A stretch of 64,000 bases of DNA from Sequoia sempervirens (taxonomy: Eukaryota; Streptophyta; Pinopsida; Cupressales; Cupressaceae). Positions 20,221 to 30,974 of this stretch are shown here, one piece after another (positions within the stretch are counted from its first letter, which is position 1; each line of letters starts with the position of its first letter). The DNA is taken from assembly GCA_007258455.2 (NCBI GenBank), contig VDFB02373365.1, positions 221,062,552 through 221,126,551 on the forward strand, in the 5' to 3' direction. The notes beneath the pieces were generated by a model. It saw only the letters and a program-made list of their open reading frames with translations. It was not told the DNA's origin and ran no database searches. The position numbers were made by a program, and so were the translations under genes.

Positions 20221-22160
20221 ATGATGTTCGAGATAATGAGATTTGTGTCGAGTAACATCATTTCAAAGAAGCTAAGGTATGCATAGAGGAAAATGGATGA
20301 TAGAAAGATAGGATGATGATGAAATAAGAGTGGGATGATGATGCCCCCTCGAGAGGATAGGTGGGTTGGGAAAACACGGGTATGCTCTCGAAATGAAATG
20401 ATAAGGAGGGACAAGATGAATGATGTAAGATAGGAAGTAGATGAAGGAGATGAATGATACGTTATGCTACAAGAAAGTGAGCAACCATGATGTTTGATGT
20501 AACACTAGACATGATGCACCAAGGTATAAGGACCAAGGTGATGATGTGTCTCGTGCCCCAGCGTAATACAACCTTGTCTAGATACAAGATATGAATATTA
20601 ACTGGAATAAGTCGGACTTGATGCCAATGCAAGATACAAATGATAGCACACACAAGCAAGAAAGCAAGCATGCACAAATGATACAAAAACAAACAAGGTA
20701 TTGCCCCTGTCAAGTTGTAAACCGTTGATTGATTGATTGATGATGATGACTGATAGTGTTGTCATTGCGGGGAAAGACATATCCCTAGATCAACACAAGG
20801 ATGACTAACTATTTGACTGATTGACTTTGATTGATTGGTTTACGACAAGATTAGGATCAAGACCAAAGGATATGATTGGATAATTTGACAAGATTGATCG
20901 ACTTGACTAATGTGGACTAAGGATTGACTTGCATTTGGACTATTGTTTGGAATGACTGAAGATGATTTGACATGGATGAGAGGATGCGATGAATTGAATA
21001 GAAGAATTGATGTGGTTGGGATAATTTGAAGACTGATTTGACATTGTTTTGGCAATTTGACTGATTTTGACTGGATGACTAATTGGACTATGTTGTCTAT
21101 TGGTTCATGATTTAAATGTTGATGTTTAAAATGACTGACTATGTTTGACTTATTTGACTGATGTGACAAACATTGACTTTGTTTTGGGATTTTTGAGAAT
21201 TATTTGGATGTTTTTGTGTTTTTTTGGATATTTTGATTTTTTTATTTTTGACATTTTTTGGATTTTTGACATGTTTTGATTTTTTTTGGATTTTTGACAT
21301 TTTTAATTTTTTTTTGGGATTTTTGAGAATATTTTGAGGTGTCAATGGATGAAAATTTGGGTAGCCTTTGTGCTAGATACCAATGACAAGGGGAAAACCA
21401 AGTCTAGGTGCAAGGGTGGGTGATAGGATAAGGGATAGAAGGCTCATGATAAATGGATGGATGGAAAGGATGTATGCATCATAAGAGAGCAAGGATGTGA
21501 TCTCCAAAGACTATGTCGCATAGGAATGACATGCCCCATTCTAGGTACAAGACTTAGGATTTTTCATGACAAAGCTGATGACAATAGGATAATGATATGA
21601 TTGGTTTAGATAGGATGAGGTATGTCAAGAGATACCCAAAACATGTTACAACATTTTCCCCTATATCTTCATCAAGATCAAAAGGAGAAGGGTGGATAAG
21701 TGGACCCAATATGATAGGTAGGTATGATGGCTAAGATGGTAGGTAGGATGGAAATGATATGACATAAAAATGATAGGTTGGATAGATAAGACATTGTGCC
21801 CCCAAGTGTAAGTGACATAGAAGATCAACCTACACATGACGCCTGTTTGCCAGGTTTTCATCATGGTACTTATCCAGGGCGCCTGTTTACCAGGTTTTCA
21901 CCATTGGACGAAGGGATTTCTCTTTACTTTTTTTTTTGTCTTTTTTTTGACTTTTTGACTTTTGGATAGGAGGGACTCAAGTGTCTAGTTGCATGAAAGG
22001 TGATAGTCCCATGAGGGATGGATGTCATTGCATGGACCATGTCAAATGTCATTATGCTCATAGATGTTGGTAAGGGATGACATGAAAGGGAGATGGAGTA
22101 GGTAGATGATGGATTATGATGTGTATTATGGAGGAAAATGGTGGATTATATGGGAATTAT
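20221..22160. other. Element B interior, noncoding: repeats and subterminal motifs
   Basis: No coding domain is seen. A GATGCCCCCTCGAGAGG segment (20339-20355) matches subterminal segments in A (8210) and C (44531). Positions 20810-21130 are rich in TTGACT/GATTGA words. Positions 21180-21330 are T-rich repeats of GGATTTTTGACAT type. The GCCTGTTTGCCAGGTTTTCA word occurs at about 21841 and 21881, followed by poly-T, as at the end of pol in A. Confidence 0.6.
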
Positions 22161-22181
22161 GCAAAAGATGAATGGGGAGGC

Positions 22182-23629
22182 TTAGCCAAAGGCATGGACC
22201 ATAGGGATGTGATGGGGAAGATATGTAGGATAGTGGATGGGGGGTGACGAGATGGAGGTATAAGGGCTTGTTGTGAAATGGAAGGGAACCATGACCAATG
22301 GTTGCACACATTGTGATAAACATTGAAGCTTTTGATGTGGACAGGGTGTAGGAAGCAATGGAGATGTTTGCTTAGGAGATGGTGGATGAAGGGCTTTAGG
22401 CACCCACATAGACTTAGTATTTTTATGACTTTTATTTGTCTTGTGGGATTTTTGTAATTTTTGAATGGAATGTGTATTTTGGATGGAAGTGGATGGTTGG
22501 GATTTTTGTGATGTGGATGCCTCATTTGACTTGATTTCTTTTTGCTTAGGTACCCAAACCATTTTGTTTTTAGACTTTTCTTTTGGAGGTATGGGCTTAT
22601 ATAACTTTTTGGATGCACTTGGCTTTGACATTTTGTATTGATGTCCTAAGGCATTAGGGTCCTTAGGATTTTTTACTTTATAGGTAGAGGCATTAAATTT
22701 TTTTCTTTTGAATCCCCTAGGTATGGTGGAATGAGTGGAAGCTTCTTGTTTAGACAATGTGTGCATTTTTTGGTCATGATTAGGAATGTTAGGGTATTTA
22801 TGGATAAATGGATAAGAGGATTGAATGGTAGGGATATTAGGTGTTGGAAGTAATGGTGGTAAAGTGGATAGAGGGAAATTAGGAGTTGGAAGCAATGGTG
22901 GTAGAGTGTATGGACTAGATTGGTGTTCCCCTTGTCAAAGGTGGCATTAAGACTTAAAGGATCTTGATGTTGTTGCCAAGGTGGACGTGGGATCCTATAT
23001 TCTTGTTGTGATATGGGTGGATATGTTGATGTGGAATTGACATGGAAGGTAAATGGGTTTTGTGGGCATGATGATGAAGGTGACACATAGGATTGTGGTT
23101 GAATGTCTTGAGGTTGGAATGGTGTTTGGACTTGTGATATGATTTGTTGTTGTGATGATGATGGAGGGGTTGAATAGGATAACGACTGTTGAAAGGTTGA
23201 TTGATATGGATAAGGATTGACATTGGAAGAGTTGTGATAGGTTGATGAAGGGGAAAGTTGATATGTGGATGGATGAGGTTGATATGATGATATAGGTGAC
23301 ACATAGGATTGATGTGAAATTTGTTGATATGGTGATTGGACTTGATAATGTGCTTGTTGGACTTGACAATTGGCCATAAGGTATTGGATTTGTGCTATGA
23401 ATTGTTGCATTTGAGGTGATTGGTTTTTTTGAAGTTGTTGGATCATGTCATGGACTCTTTGAATGATTTGTTGGTTTAAAGGTGCTTGACTTGTTTGAGC
23501 TACATGAAGCATGTGAACAAGCTCTTGTGCTATGTCTTCCAATGTTTTCATGGTGTAAAATGATGTTGATTGGATTAAAGAGATGATGATGTGGAATGAC
23601 GAGATTGTATGATTTGGATGATGTGGCAA
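22182..23629 (-). CDS. Gln/Ser/Pro-rich protein of element B (frames overlapping)
   Basis: Two overlapping minus-strand open frames share this span. The upstream one (23629-22673, 318 residues; probable start at the Met of MKTLEDIAQELVHMLHVAQ) has a short helical N-terminus, then a Gln-rich helix (IIQRVHDMIQQLQKNQSPQM) and a long repetitive YQ/SYVSPISSYQ/PSSS region. The downstream one (22895-22182, 237 residues) is Lys/Ser/Pro-rich (KNKMVWVPKQKEIKSNEAST, MWVPKALHPPSP). They probably form one product now joined by a frameshift, or the second frame takes over near 22800. I recognise no gag, zinc knuckle or enzymatic motif. Position suggests a gag-like or accessory protein, by inference only. 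Confidence 0.5.
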
Positions 23630-23639
23630 GTGTTTATTG

Positions 23640-25208
23640 GAAGTTTGACTTGGGCAATATCAAACACAAGATCTCACATGTAAATGCATGAACACATACA
23701 CCAAGCACAATGATAAGTTTGTCTTCCAAGATTAGATGTTATGATTAAGCAAACACTTGAATACACAACAACAAGCCTTATGACTAGTCAAGTGGGGTAT
23801 GGTCAATTAGGTCTCAAGTGAGTTTTCAAAAGGTTGACTAGGTATAATTTGGAAGAAAAATCTTGCCAATAAGCTGGGAGAAAGGGGTAACCCACCCTTC
23901 ACCGTCACTTCCCAAAGGTATAAAGTTCTTTGGGGCTTAGCCTAGAGTGACAAGATTTCAACTCTCAAAGGAGCATGTCTTTGGATTCACACTCGATTGA
24001 GGTCGTCCCTTGGAAGGGTGTGTGCTCCAAGCAGGCCTCCTAAGAAGGGTATGACAAAAGCAAACCAAGTGAGGTGTTATGGTGGACACACACACTTGAT
24101 TCACATTCGTAGTGATTAATTTCCCTTTAGAAAATTGAAATGTGTGTAAAACAATTCAAACACTTGTTCTTTTTAACCCCAAATCAAGATGTGTGATTGA
24201 AGACAATGGTTCTTTTTAAGCCTAATTTCAATGATGTGACAACAAACAAGATTTATTTTAGACCCCAAAATCCAAATGTGTGACAAACAAGATGTTCTTT
24301 TTAAGCCCAAATTGAAGTGTTTTGACAAGCAATGATTAAGAGATGAAAGATGGAATGTGTGCACCTAGAATTTCTTTAGCTCCAAATCTTTGTCCACTTG
24401 ATCCAATGTGTCCTTTGAAGTGTTTATTTTTTGTACATGCACAAAACCAACAACAAAGCCAAAACCCTAACAAGATAATTGATCACAACTATTAGAGGGT
24501 TAGCTAGTCAAGGTAAATCAGATTTTTAGAAATGTTTTTGATAGTAAAATGAAAAATACAGAGAATAAAGCATTTCTAAAATCTCAAGAGGTTTCCAAAA
24601 ATGTAAATAAATCAAAAAAATTTACTGTTTTGCACCTGAAATTAATTTTTCATGAAAAGTCATAAAAAAAATTATAAAAAACACAAAACAGCTCCAAAAA
24701 TTCTGATTTTTTGGACTGGAGTTGTCTAATGTCATTTCAAATCTGCAAAAAAAAACTTGTGATCAGATCTGCAACTGTTTGTGAGATGTAAGCAAATATT
24801 TGTGAAACCCTAATTTTAAAAGATCTATTGTTTGACTAATAATTTCGCATCCAAATTTAAAAGATAAAGAACAGACCCCTATTAAAATTTAGAGAGATTT
24901 CCAGAAATGTAAACATATCTGAAAAATTAGATAATTTTCTCTCAAAATTAATTTTTCATGAAAAACAAAAAACAAATTATAAAAAATTCAAACCAGCTCC
25001 AAAAAATCTAATTTTTGGAATGGAAGCTCTAGACACTATCTTCAACCTGCAAAAAAGTTTTTGTGAAAAAATACATAGCTGTTTGAAAGTTATGGTCGAA
25101 TCTTTAGAAACTAGGGCTTTATCCACAATGATGTCAAACCTGCAACAAAAAGCAAACAAAACCTGCAACAAAAGAATCCAACTCCAAGATTTCTCAAAAT
25201 GTGTTAAA
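23640..25208 (-). other. Element B leader region (between primer-binding site and ORF)
   Basis: This 1.5-kb 5' leader in element sense has no ORF of note. Positions 23880-24060 are richer in G/C. Positions 24520-25200 contain two similar stretches (about 24530-24800 and 24880-25150) sharing TTTCATGAAAA, GCTCCAAAAA and TCTGCAAAAA-like words, an internal imperfect duplication of about 340 bp. Confidence 0.5.
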
Positions 25209-25225
25209 ATATGTCGGGTTCACCA
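25209..25225 (-). promoter_or_regulatory. Primer-binding-site-like sequence of element B
   Basis: The minus strand reads TGGTGAACCCGACAT, one base inside the 5' LTR end. It differs from TGGCGCCCA of A and C, so B would use a different tRNA primer; I cannot name the tRNA from sequence alone. Confidence 0.65.
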
Positions 25226-25226
25226 A

Positions 25227-26334
25227 TGTAAATAGGGAAAAATTTAGATTTAATGTTGAAAACAACAAATTAACTAAACCCTATCAAGCACCATGAAGCA
25301 CAAACTAGAATGAAAATGCAAATAAATAAAAGAAATGCAAACCAATTTTCAAACTAAACTTGATTGACCTCCATGGCTCTTCTCCACCTGTATGAGAATG
25401 CAAGATTTTGAAGGTTGATTGTTGGATGAATGTTTGGGATGCTCAATTCAATAGCATAACATTGACATGGGGATGATAGATGAATGACAATAGATAGAAA
25501 TGGATGAAAGACTCAAAAATGATTTTGACAGCATAAAGATACTTGAAGAATCAACCCCCCTAAATGGCTTATGAGAGTTTATTTATAGGAAATGTCCGAT
25601 TTGGATTGACGATTGAGATTGTATGTCAATAAGATGTCTTAATCAATGGCCAAAATTGAAAGTTGTAGTATGGACTAGGTTTAGGTCAAAATTAGGGCAA
25701 TGACAAGAAATGAATGGCTAAGATTGAATTATAAGATAATTCAATCAAGGGCTGAAATTAAATGAGATGTCAAGAGATAAGATTTGATGTGGAAGATAAG
25801 ATTGGCACAAACAAAGAGGTGATAGGAGAAATTAAATAATAAAAATTATTTAATTTAGGTGACCAATGAATAATTAAATGATTAAAGATATTATTTAATT
25901 ATAGAAGAATGTGACAAAAAGAATCATTTTGAATTAAATAATGATTTAATTCAAAATTCAAGAGAGTGGACCAAATTAAATAAATTAAATTTATTTAATT
26001 TATTAGAGAAGAGGCTAATGAATAATTAAATAATTAAAATAATTATTTAATTATAGTGGAAAGTGGACACAAATTAAATAAATAAGAATTTATTTAATTT
26101 TAGAAAGAAGAGGACTTAATTAGTGACACAATTAAATAAATAAAATTTAATTAATTAATCAAGCAAGAAATAAAAGTAGGAATGAATTAATTAAATAATT
26201 AAAATTATTTTATTAATAGAAGACGACTTTAGAAAATAATTAAATAATTAAAAATTATTTAATTAGCAAAGACAAAAGGGGAAATGATAGAGAATTTAGA
26301 AATCGCAAGCCTAGGATAATTTTTAGTGTCTATA
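25227..26334 (-). repeat. Element B 5' LTR (right copy)
   Basis: It starts TGTAAATAGGG and ends TATA before GGGAC; the other LTR has TACA, so the terminal CA has one change. The AT-palindrome series (25825-26270) and TATA-like element (about 25579-25588) match the left copy. Confidence 0.93.
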
Positions 26335-26642
26335 GGGACAACTTGCATTTCGTGGATCCAAGGACGACCCAACAAGATGTTGTATGCCAGATCACGATCC
26401 AATACTTGGCAGAAAGTATTTTTGATAACAGGACCCACTCTGATTGATAGCGTGATTAGACCCTTGGATGCTCTTTCTTCATCATCATAAGCTTTTATGG
26501 TGATCTTTCTTCTGAAATCAATGGAGTCCTCAGAAAATCCTAATGCTTTAACCAATTTCATGGTACAGATATTGAGACCAACACCTCCATCTATTAGAAC
26601 CCATCTAACACGAAACTTATGGACCATGACTTCTAAGTACAA
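26335..26642 (-). pseudogene. Aspartic protease of element A, interrupted by element B
   Basis: The minus strand encodes WVLIDGGVGLNICTMKLVKA, then ITIKAYDDEERASKGLITL, QVLDRDLAYNILLGRPWIH and EMQ. The D-G-G active site in a hydrophobic context and the ILLGRPW flap-side motif are typical of Tat-type retropepsins. Maturation of the gag-pol polyprotein would be its role. Just after HEMQVVP the frame runs into B's LTR, so the original C-terminus lies beyond it at 19088. It continues upstream into gag with frame breaks (26645-26816). Confidence 0.85.
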
Positions 26643-26815
26643 TTATGAGTTGTGGGGATGAGTTATGGAAATGTCATCTTTTTCAGAGAATGAAAGGCAA
26701 GTGGGTGAGGACAAGTGTCCTACCATGGCTTGAAATTGGTCTACATCCAAATCAGTGGATACAGTTGTTTCAAAGAGGGATTTTTCAAGAATTTCCTTAT
26801 GTGCTGGGGAAATTT

Positions 26816-28768
26816 TTAAGAGAGCTCAAAGATAGAGATTTGAGTAGGAGTTTTCCAAAGTTGGTTGACCAAATCATATGAATGTTGAGGTGGAGGTTCA
26901 GTGGATTTCAAAGAGGTGCCCTTTAATACAACCTTAGCTTGCGCCCTTATTGTTGCATTAACTTCTCTATATTCCATCTTCTTGTTGACTTTGATGACAT
27001 TTACCTGCTCATCGTCTACATAGAGATGGTTGACTATATGATCATCATTGACATGATTTAGATTTTTGTCAGAAGACTCACCCTTTTGATAGTTGGGCAA
27101 AGGGTTACGAAATGCTTGGTGATCTACGTTTGATTGTTGATGTCCTTCTACTGTAATGATGTCATTGTCGATTAAGTCTTGAATGGTATTTTTCAATGCT
27201 TGATAGTTGTTTGTATGATGACCTTTACAGCGATGATAATCACAATAGTGTGCCTCATTCCATGATGGAGGTTTTACACTGGGTTCATAGTTTCGTTGAG
27301 GTGGCAGAGTAATGACATTTTTGGCCATCAACTCTTTGAACGCAAATTCCAAAGATTGACCCAATGAAGTGTAAGTTCTTCTATTCGAGAAGAATGAAAA
27401 TCGTTGTGGAGTTGTATTTGAGGTATTCCCTAAGGAGTTGTTATTGTTATTAGTTCCTCGGTAACCCTGATTTTTGGCAGTCCCTTGATTGGGTGTAGAG
27501 TTTTGATTCACATTGTTTCTCAAAAGAGGATTGTTTCCTTGATTTGCTACCAAGTTGACATTGTTGTTGCGCTGAGTATCTGGAACACCAAGGACAAATG
27601 GCTTGGTCAAGACCTGATTTGCATCAACAACACCATCATTCACCATATTTTTGTTGCGAGTCCAAAATTTAGACTTGTCCTGATTATTGTGATGATTGTA
27701 TGAGCTAGGATTGTCTTTGTCAAGTTTTATTGTTACTCTTTTGACTAATGCACCTTCAATGGTTATAGCAGCTTCGATTAGTTTCTCAAAAGAGGTAGGA
27801 CAATGTAAATTTAAATGATAGCTCATCTCTAAATTCAAGCTGTTTATGAAGGTAACCATCTTTTCCTTTTCAGGAACATGATGTGGATATCTGGAAAAAA
27901 TTCTTCTCCATCTCTGAAGAAAAGTAATGAAAGATTCACCAAGTTTTTGTGCAACTTTACAGAGATCTATCATGGTGATCTGATGTTGTATGTTGTAGGT
28001 ATATTGTGATATGAACAAGTTGATCAATTCTTCAAATGTTCTAATAGGAGGTGTAATCTTAGATAGCCATTCCATAGAGTGAACTCCAAGGCTCCTAGGA
28101 AACAATCACATCAAGTAAGTGTCTTCATGAGCGAATTCTAATGTCATGTTTCAAAAATCTCTAACATGATCGATTGGATCCGATTTCCCATTATAGCAAT
28201 CAAATTTTGGAATTTCACAATGTTTGGGAAATGGAATCATGTTGAGGCTTTGATTGAAAGGATAAGGACAAATGTCCTCAAGAGTATATTTCTTTGTGGT
28301 GGTTCCCCCTTGTAACTCTTTAACTTGTCCTTGAAGTGCTTTGACATGTTGAGTCAAAGCATGAAGATCGGATGGGGGTTTTTCTTCAGGTTTGTTCTTC
28401 AAAATCTTAGTATCAAAGTCATGTGGCAATTTAGCTCCTTGGTCAGCTAGATAGAGGAAATATTTTTCTTTATCATGTTGCAAGATATTTTCTATGGCCT
28501 TGTAAAATTTGGGATCTTGTTCAGCCTCTCTAAGGTGGCGTTCATCCTCATGTTCATCCTCACTACCGACAGTAGTATTGTTTATGGCTTTGTATTTGTG
28601 GAAGGGATTTTCTTCTCTGTTATCCATGTTGTTGTTGAAAAGTGGATTACGACTCATACTATTGGGAGGATTACTAGTTTCACCTTCTTCTTGAGTGTTT
28701 TGAGTATGACCTTCTTGTTGGTTTTCCTCCCTCGATTTGATGTATTGAGATCTTGTGAAGATAGGCAT
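26816..28768 (-). pseudogene. Gag of element A
   Basis: The N-terminal 205 residues (28768-28151) start MPIFTRSQYIKSREEN and end in a matrix-like region with ICPYPFNQSLNMIPFPKHCE. A TGA at about 28151 and another near 28107 (both where CGA fits) split it from the retrotransposon capsid domain (28105 on: MEWLSKITPPIRTFEELINL, RWRRIFSRYPHHV). An Asn-rich linker and a zinc-knuckle relative (YCDYHRCKGHHTNNYQALK, CX2HX4H with the final Cys changed to Tyr) follow. It would form the virus-like particle. The two stops and the lost Cys make it defective. Confidence 0.88.
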
Positions 28769-28819
28769 GTGATTTTGAAGAAATCTTCTAAACTTATATC
28801 ACAGTTTTGATGAGTGCGA

Positions 28820-30457
28820 CAATGATGCTATTTTGATCTGATAAGATGGGAATCTTATGATATGATCAAAGATGTTTCCTAATTCTTGATTATGGGTTCC
28901 AATGATGAAGGATGTTAGAATCCTGTTGGGGAAGTTGAATCACTAATCAGAAATTTTGTTTTGGAAGATGCACTCTTAAAGATTTGATCTTTGTTTTTGA
29001 AGGAAGAATTCAAGATCACTAGAGGATTTGACTAGGATGTGAGGAATACTCAATAGCAGGTTGTGGTATATTGTCAAACTCAAGAGGTTGATTAAGATTA
29101 TGCCGTTGAGATAGAGCTAATCTTTGATAATAAGCTCGAGAATCCAAGGGATCTACAACATACTCGTCAGTGAACCCCCTAACGAAGTCTTGGTACCTAT
29201 GAAGAAATCCATGGAAATGAAGCAAGACGTGACGACTTTTGTACAAAAAATTTCTTCTTTGCAATGACTTCTTGTACCCTAATTGTTTCTTGGGTTTCTT
29301 GATTCTAGTGGAAATTGATTTCTTGAAAAACTTTGTTGATTTCCACTTCCTAAGCACGAGGACCAATATTGAGAATGTTACTAGACCAAAAATGTGAATG
29401 GATTTTGAAGGTTTCAATTGTTGTTCAGATGATCTTTTATCTGAGTTAATGTAATGGAAGACACAACAAACATTCTGAAAAATAGTTTTTCTTAAAACCC
29501 TATACTAACATCCAGTGTTTGATCGAGAAAATGTTTTTCAGCAAATGTTTTCATAGGTTTAGCACATGAAAGACAATTCAAGCAGACTCACTCTTAATAG
29601 TCAAACGGTCATCATAGCAATCACAACCCACATCTTAGAACTGCGTCGACTCACACAGCCATGTCACCCTCGAAAGGACGCCCATGTTTTTTTCTTTTCC
29701 AGGTGCATACTCAGAGTGACGAAAGTGGATACCGGATCCCCTAAGCAAACAATCCTTGGCAGTTATATGGTGAGTATCTTGGGGGCATATTCTTCCCTCC
29801 CCTTGCATTGTGATTGAAATAATGTCTGGATACTGACACGGTTGGCTTTTTACACTATGGTTCGTAGTCAAGGTTTCCATTCGGCACGACAATAGATAAA
29901 CTCCCTCAGAAGACCTCCCAATCTTTAGAACAAAGATTTTGGGGAGGGTTATTTTGTTCACTGCCATTGAATATGGGTTTCCCCAAAATTCACTTTTGAT
30001 TATAGTGGGTTGGAAAACCTGGCTTTGGTTGTTCCCACTTAGGTCGTTCCCGTAGGGTGAGTACTTTTTCCCACTACAACATGCCTTCTAAAGGTTTTAA
30101 TAAAGCATAAATTTGCATGAAATTGAAAAGGCAAGTCTGGTATTTTGATCACCCAGTTAAGGGGAGAGCATAGACCTATTGCCACAGACAAAGCAAACAA
30201 TTGTTCTTTTTAAATTCCAAATAACAATGATCTATTCTAAGTGAAGATATTGCTTCGCCAAAAACAAGTTTGTCCAATTTTAACTACAAAAATCATTGTA
30301 TGGTGTCTATCCTAGATTGCATCATTTTAAGTTCCATGCCTATCCTAGGATTGATCAATTTTATCCAGATGTGACTATCCTAGGGTTGCTTCTTTTTAAC
30401 CAGAGAAAATTCTGTCTGCGGAAGGTGTCAGACTCATAATTTTATTTTTTTTACAGT
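28820..30457 (-). other. Element A 5' leader, partly conserved with element C
   Basis: No gag-like ORF is present. Positions 29600-30180 match 57560-58100 of element C: CACAACCCACATCTTAGAAC, GGTGAGTATCTTGG(G/A), TTCACTTTTGATTATAGTGG, GTTGGAAAACCTGGCTTT, then TTTTTCCCACTAC. Such leader conservation fits packaging or dimerisation RNA signals, but I cannot show that. A 132-residue minus-strand frame (29019-29417) has no recognisable domain. Confidence 0.5.
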
Positions 30458-30877
30458 CAAATGCGCAGAAATAGACCTTAAATGCACCGAAACAAAACTT
30501 ATAAGCGCTAAAACAGACCTTAGATGCACCAGAACATAACTTATAAGCGCTAAAACAGACCTTAGATGCACCGGAACATAACTTATAAGTGCTAAAATAA
30601 CACAGAGCTGAGACAAATGGACCCGAGATGCGCAGAAACAGACAACTAATGCACTCAATCACACCTTAAAAGCGCTAAAACAGTCATTAAATGCACCATT
30701 TTAATAAAAAAAAGAATGAAATGCCCTAAATGCGCTATTATGTCCCTCGTAAGCGCTAAAAGCACCCTCAGAAGCGCCGAAACAGTCCCCAAATGTGCTA
30801 GAACACCTACAAAAAATAGAGAAATTACAGTCCCAGAAGCACCGTGGAAAGTTTCGGATGCAATAAAACGCAAAATT
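30458..30877 (-). repeat. 21-bp-phased ATGCGCTAAAA array, element A, next to primer-binding site
   Basis: Plus-strand units start at 30458, 30479, 30500, 30521 and 30542 and repeat every 21 bp. The core is ATGCRCYRAAAC alternating with AAGCGCTAAAAC. Several ATAACTTATAAGCGCTAAAA and AGACCTTAGATGCACC blocks form 42-bp higher-order pairs. On the minus strand this reads GTTTTAGCGCAT, the same sense as the plus strand at 8594-9027. The array ends about 75 bp before the primer-binding site. Confidence 0.88.
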
Positions 30878-30950
30878 TTTCTCAATGTCGAACTTAGAAC
30901 GCGGAAACCTGCCAGAAAACTCTACAAGAAAACATTAAAATTGGGGCATA

Positions 30951-30969
30951 GGCCCCACGGTGGGCGCCA
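30951..30969 (-). promoter_or_regulatory. Primer-binding site of element A
   Basis: The minus strand reads TGGCGCCCACCGTGGGGCC five bases inside the 5' LTR. It has the TGG start of a tRNA 3'-end complement and fixes the element's orientation. Element C has the same site with one change (58541-58559). Confidence 0.85.
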
Positions 30970-30974
30970 TTTTA

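Larger units (their letters stand above)
19094..26334 (-). mobile_element. Element B: non-autonomous LTR retrotransposon nested in A
   Basis: The element is 7,241 bp, with LTRs of 1,110 and 1,108 bp starting TGTAAATAGGG and ending CTACA/CTATA, flanked by GGGAC at 19089-19093 and 26335-26339. The minus-strand polypurine tract and the primer-binding-like TGGTGAACCCGACAT set its orientation. The 5-kb interior has no RT, RNase H, integrase or protease, only Gln/Ser/Pro/Tyr-rich ORFs. The LTRs differ at only about 10 positions plus small gaps by eye, so it is the youngest insertion here. Its polypurine tract, subterminal GATGCCCCCTC motif and CCTGTTTGCCAGG hairpin are shared with A and C. Confidence 0.92.
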
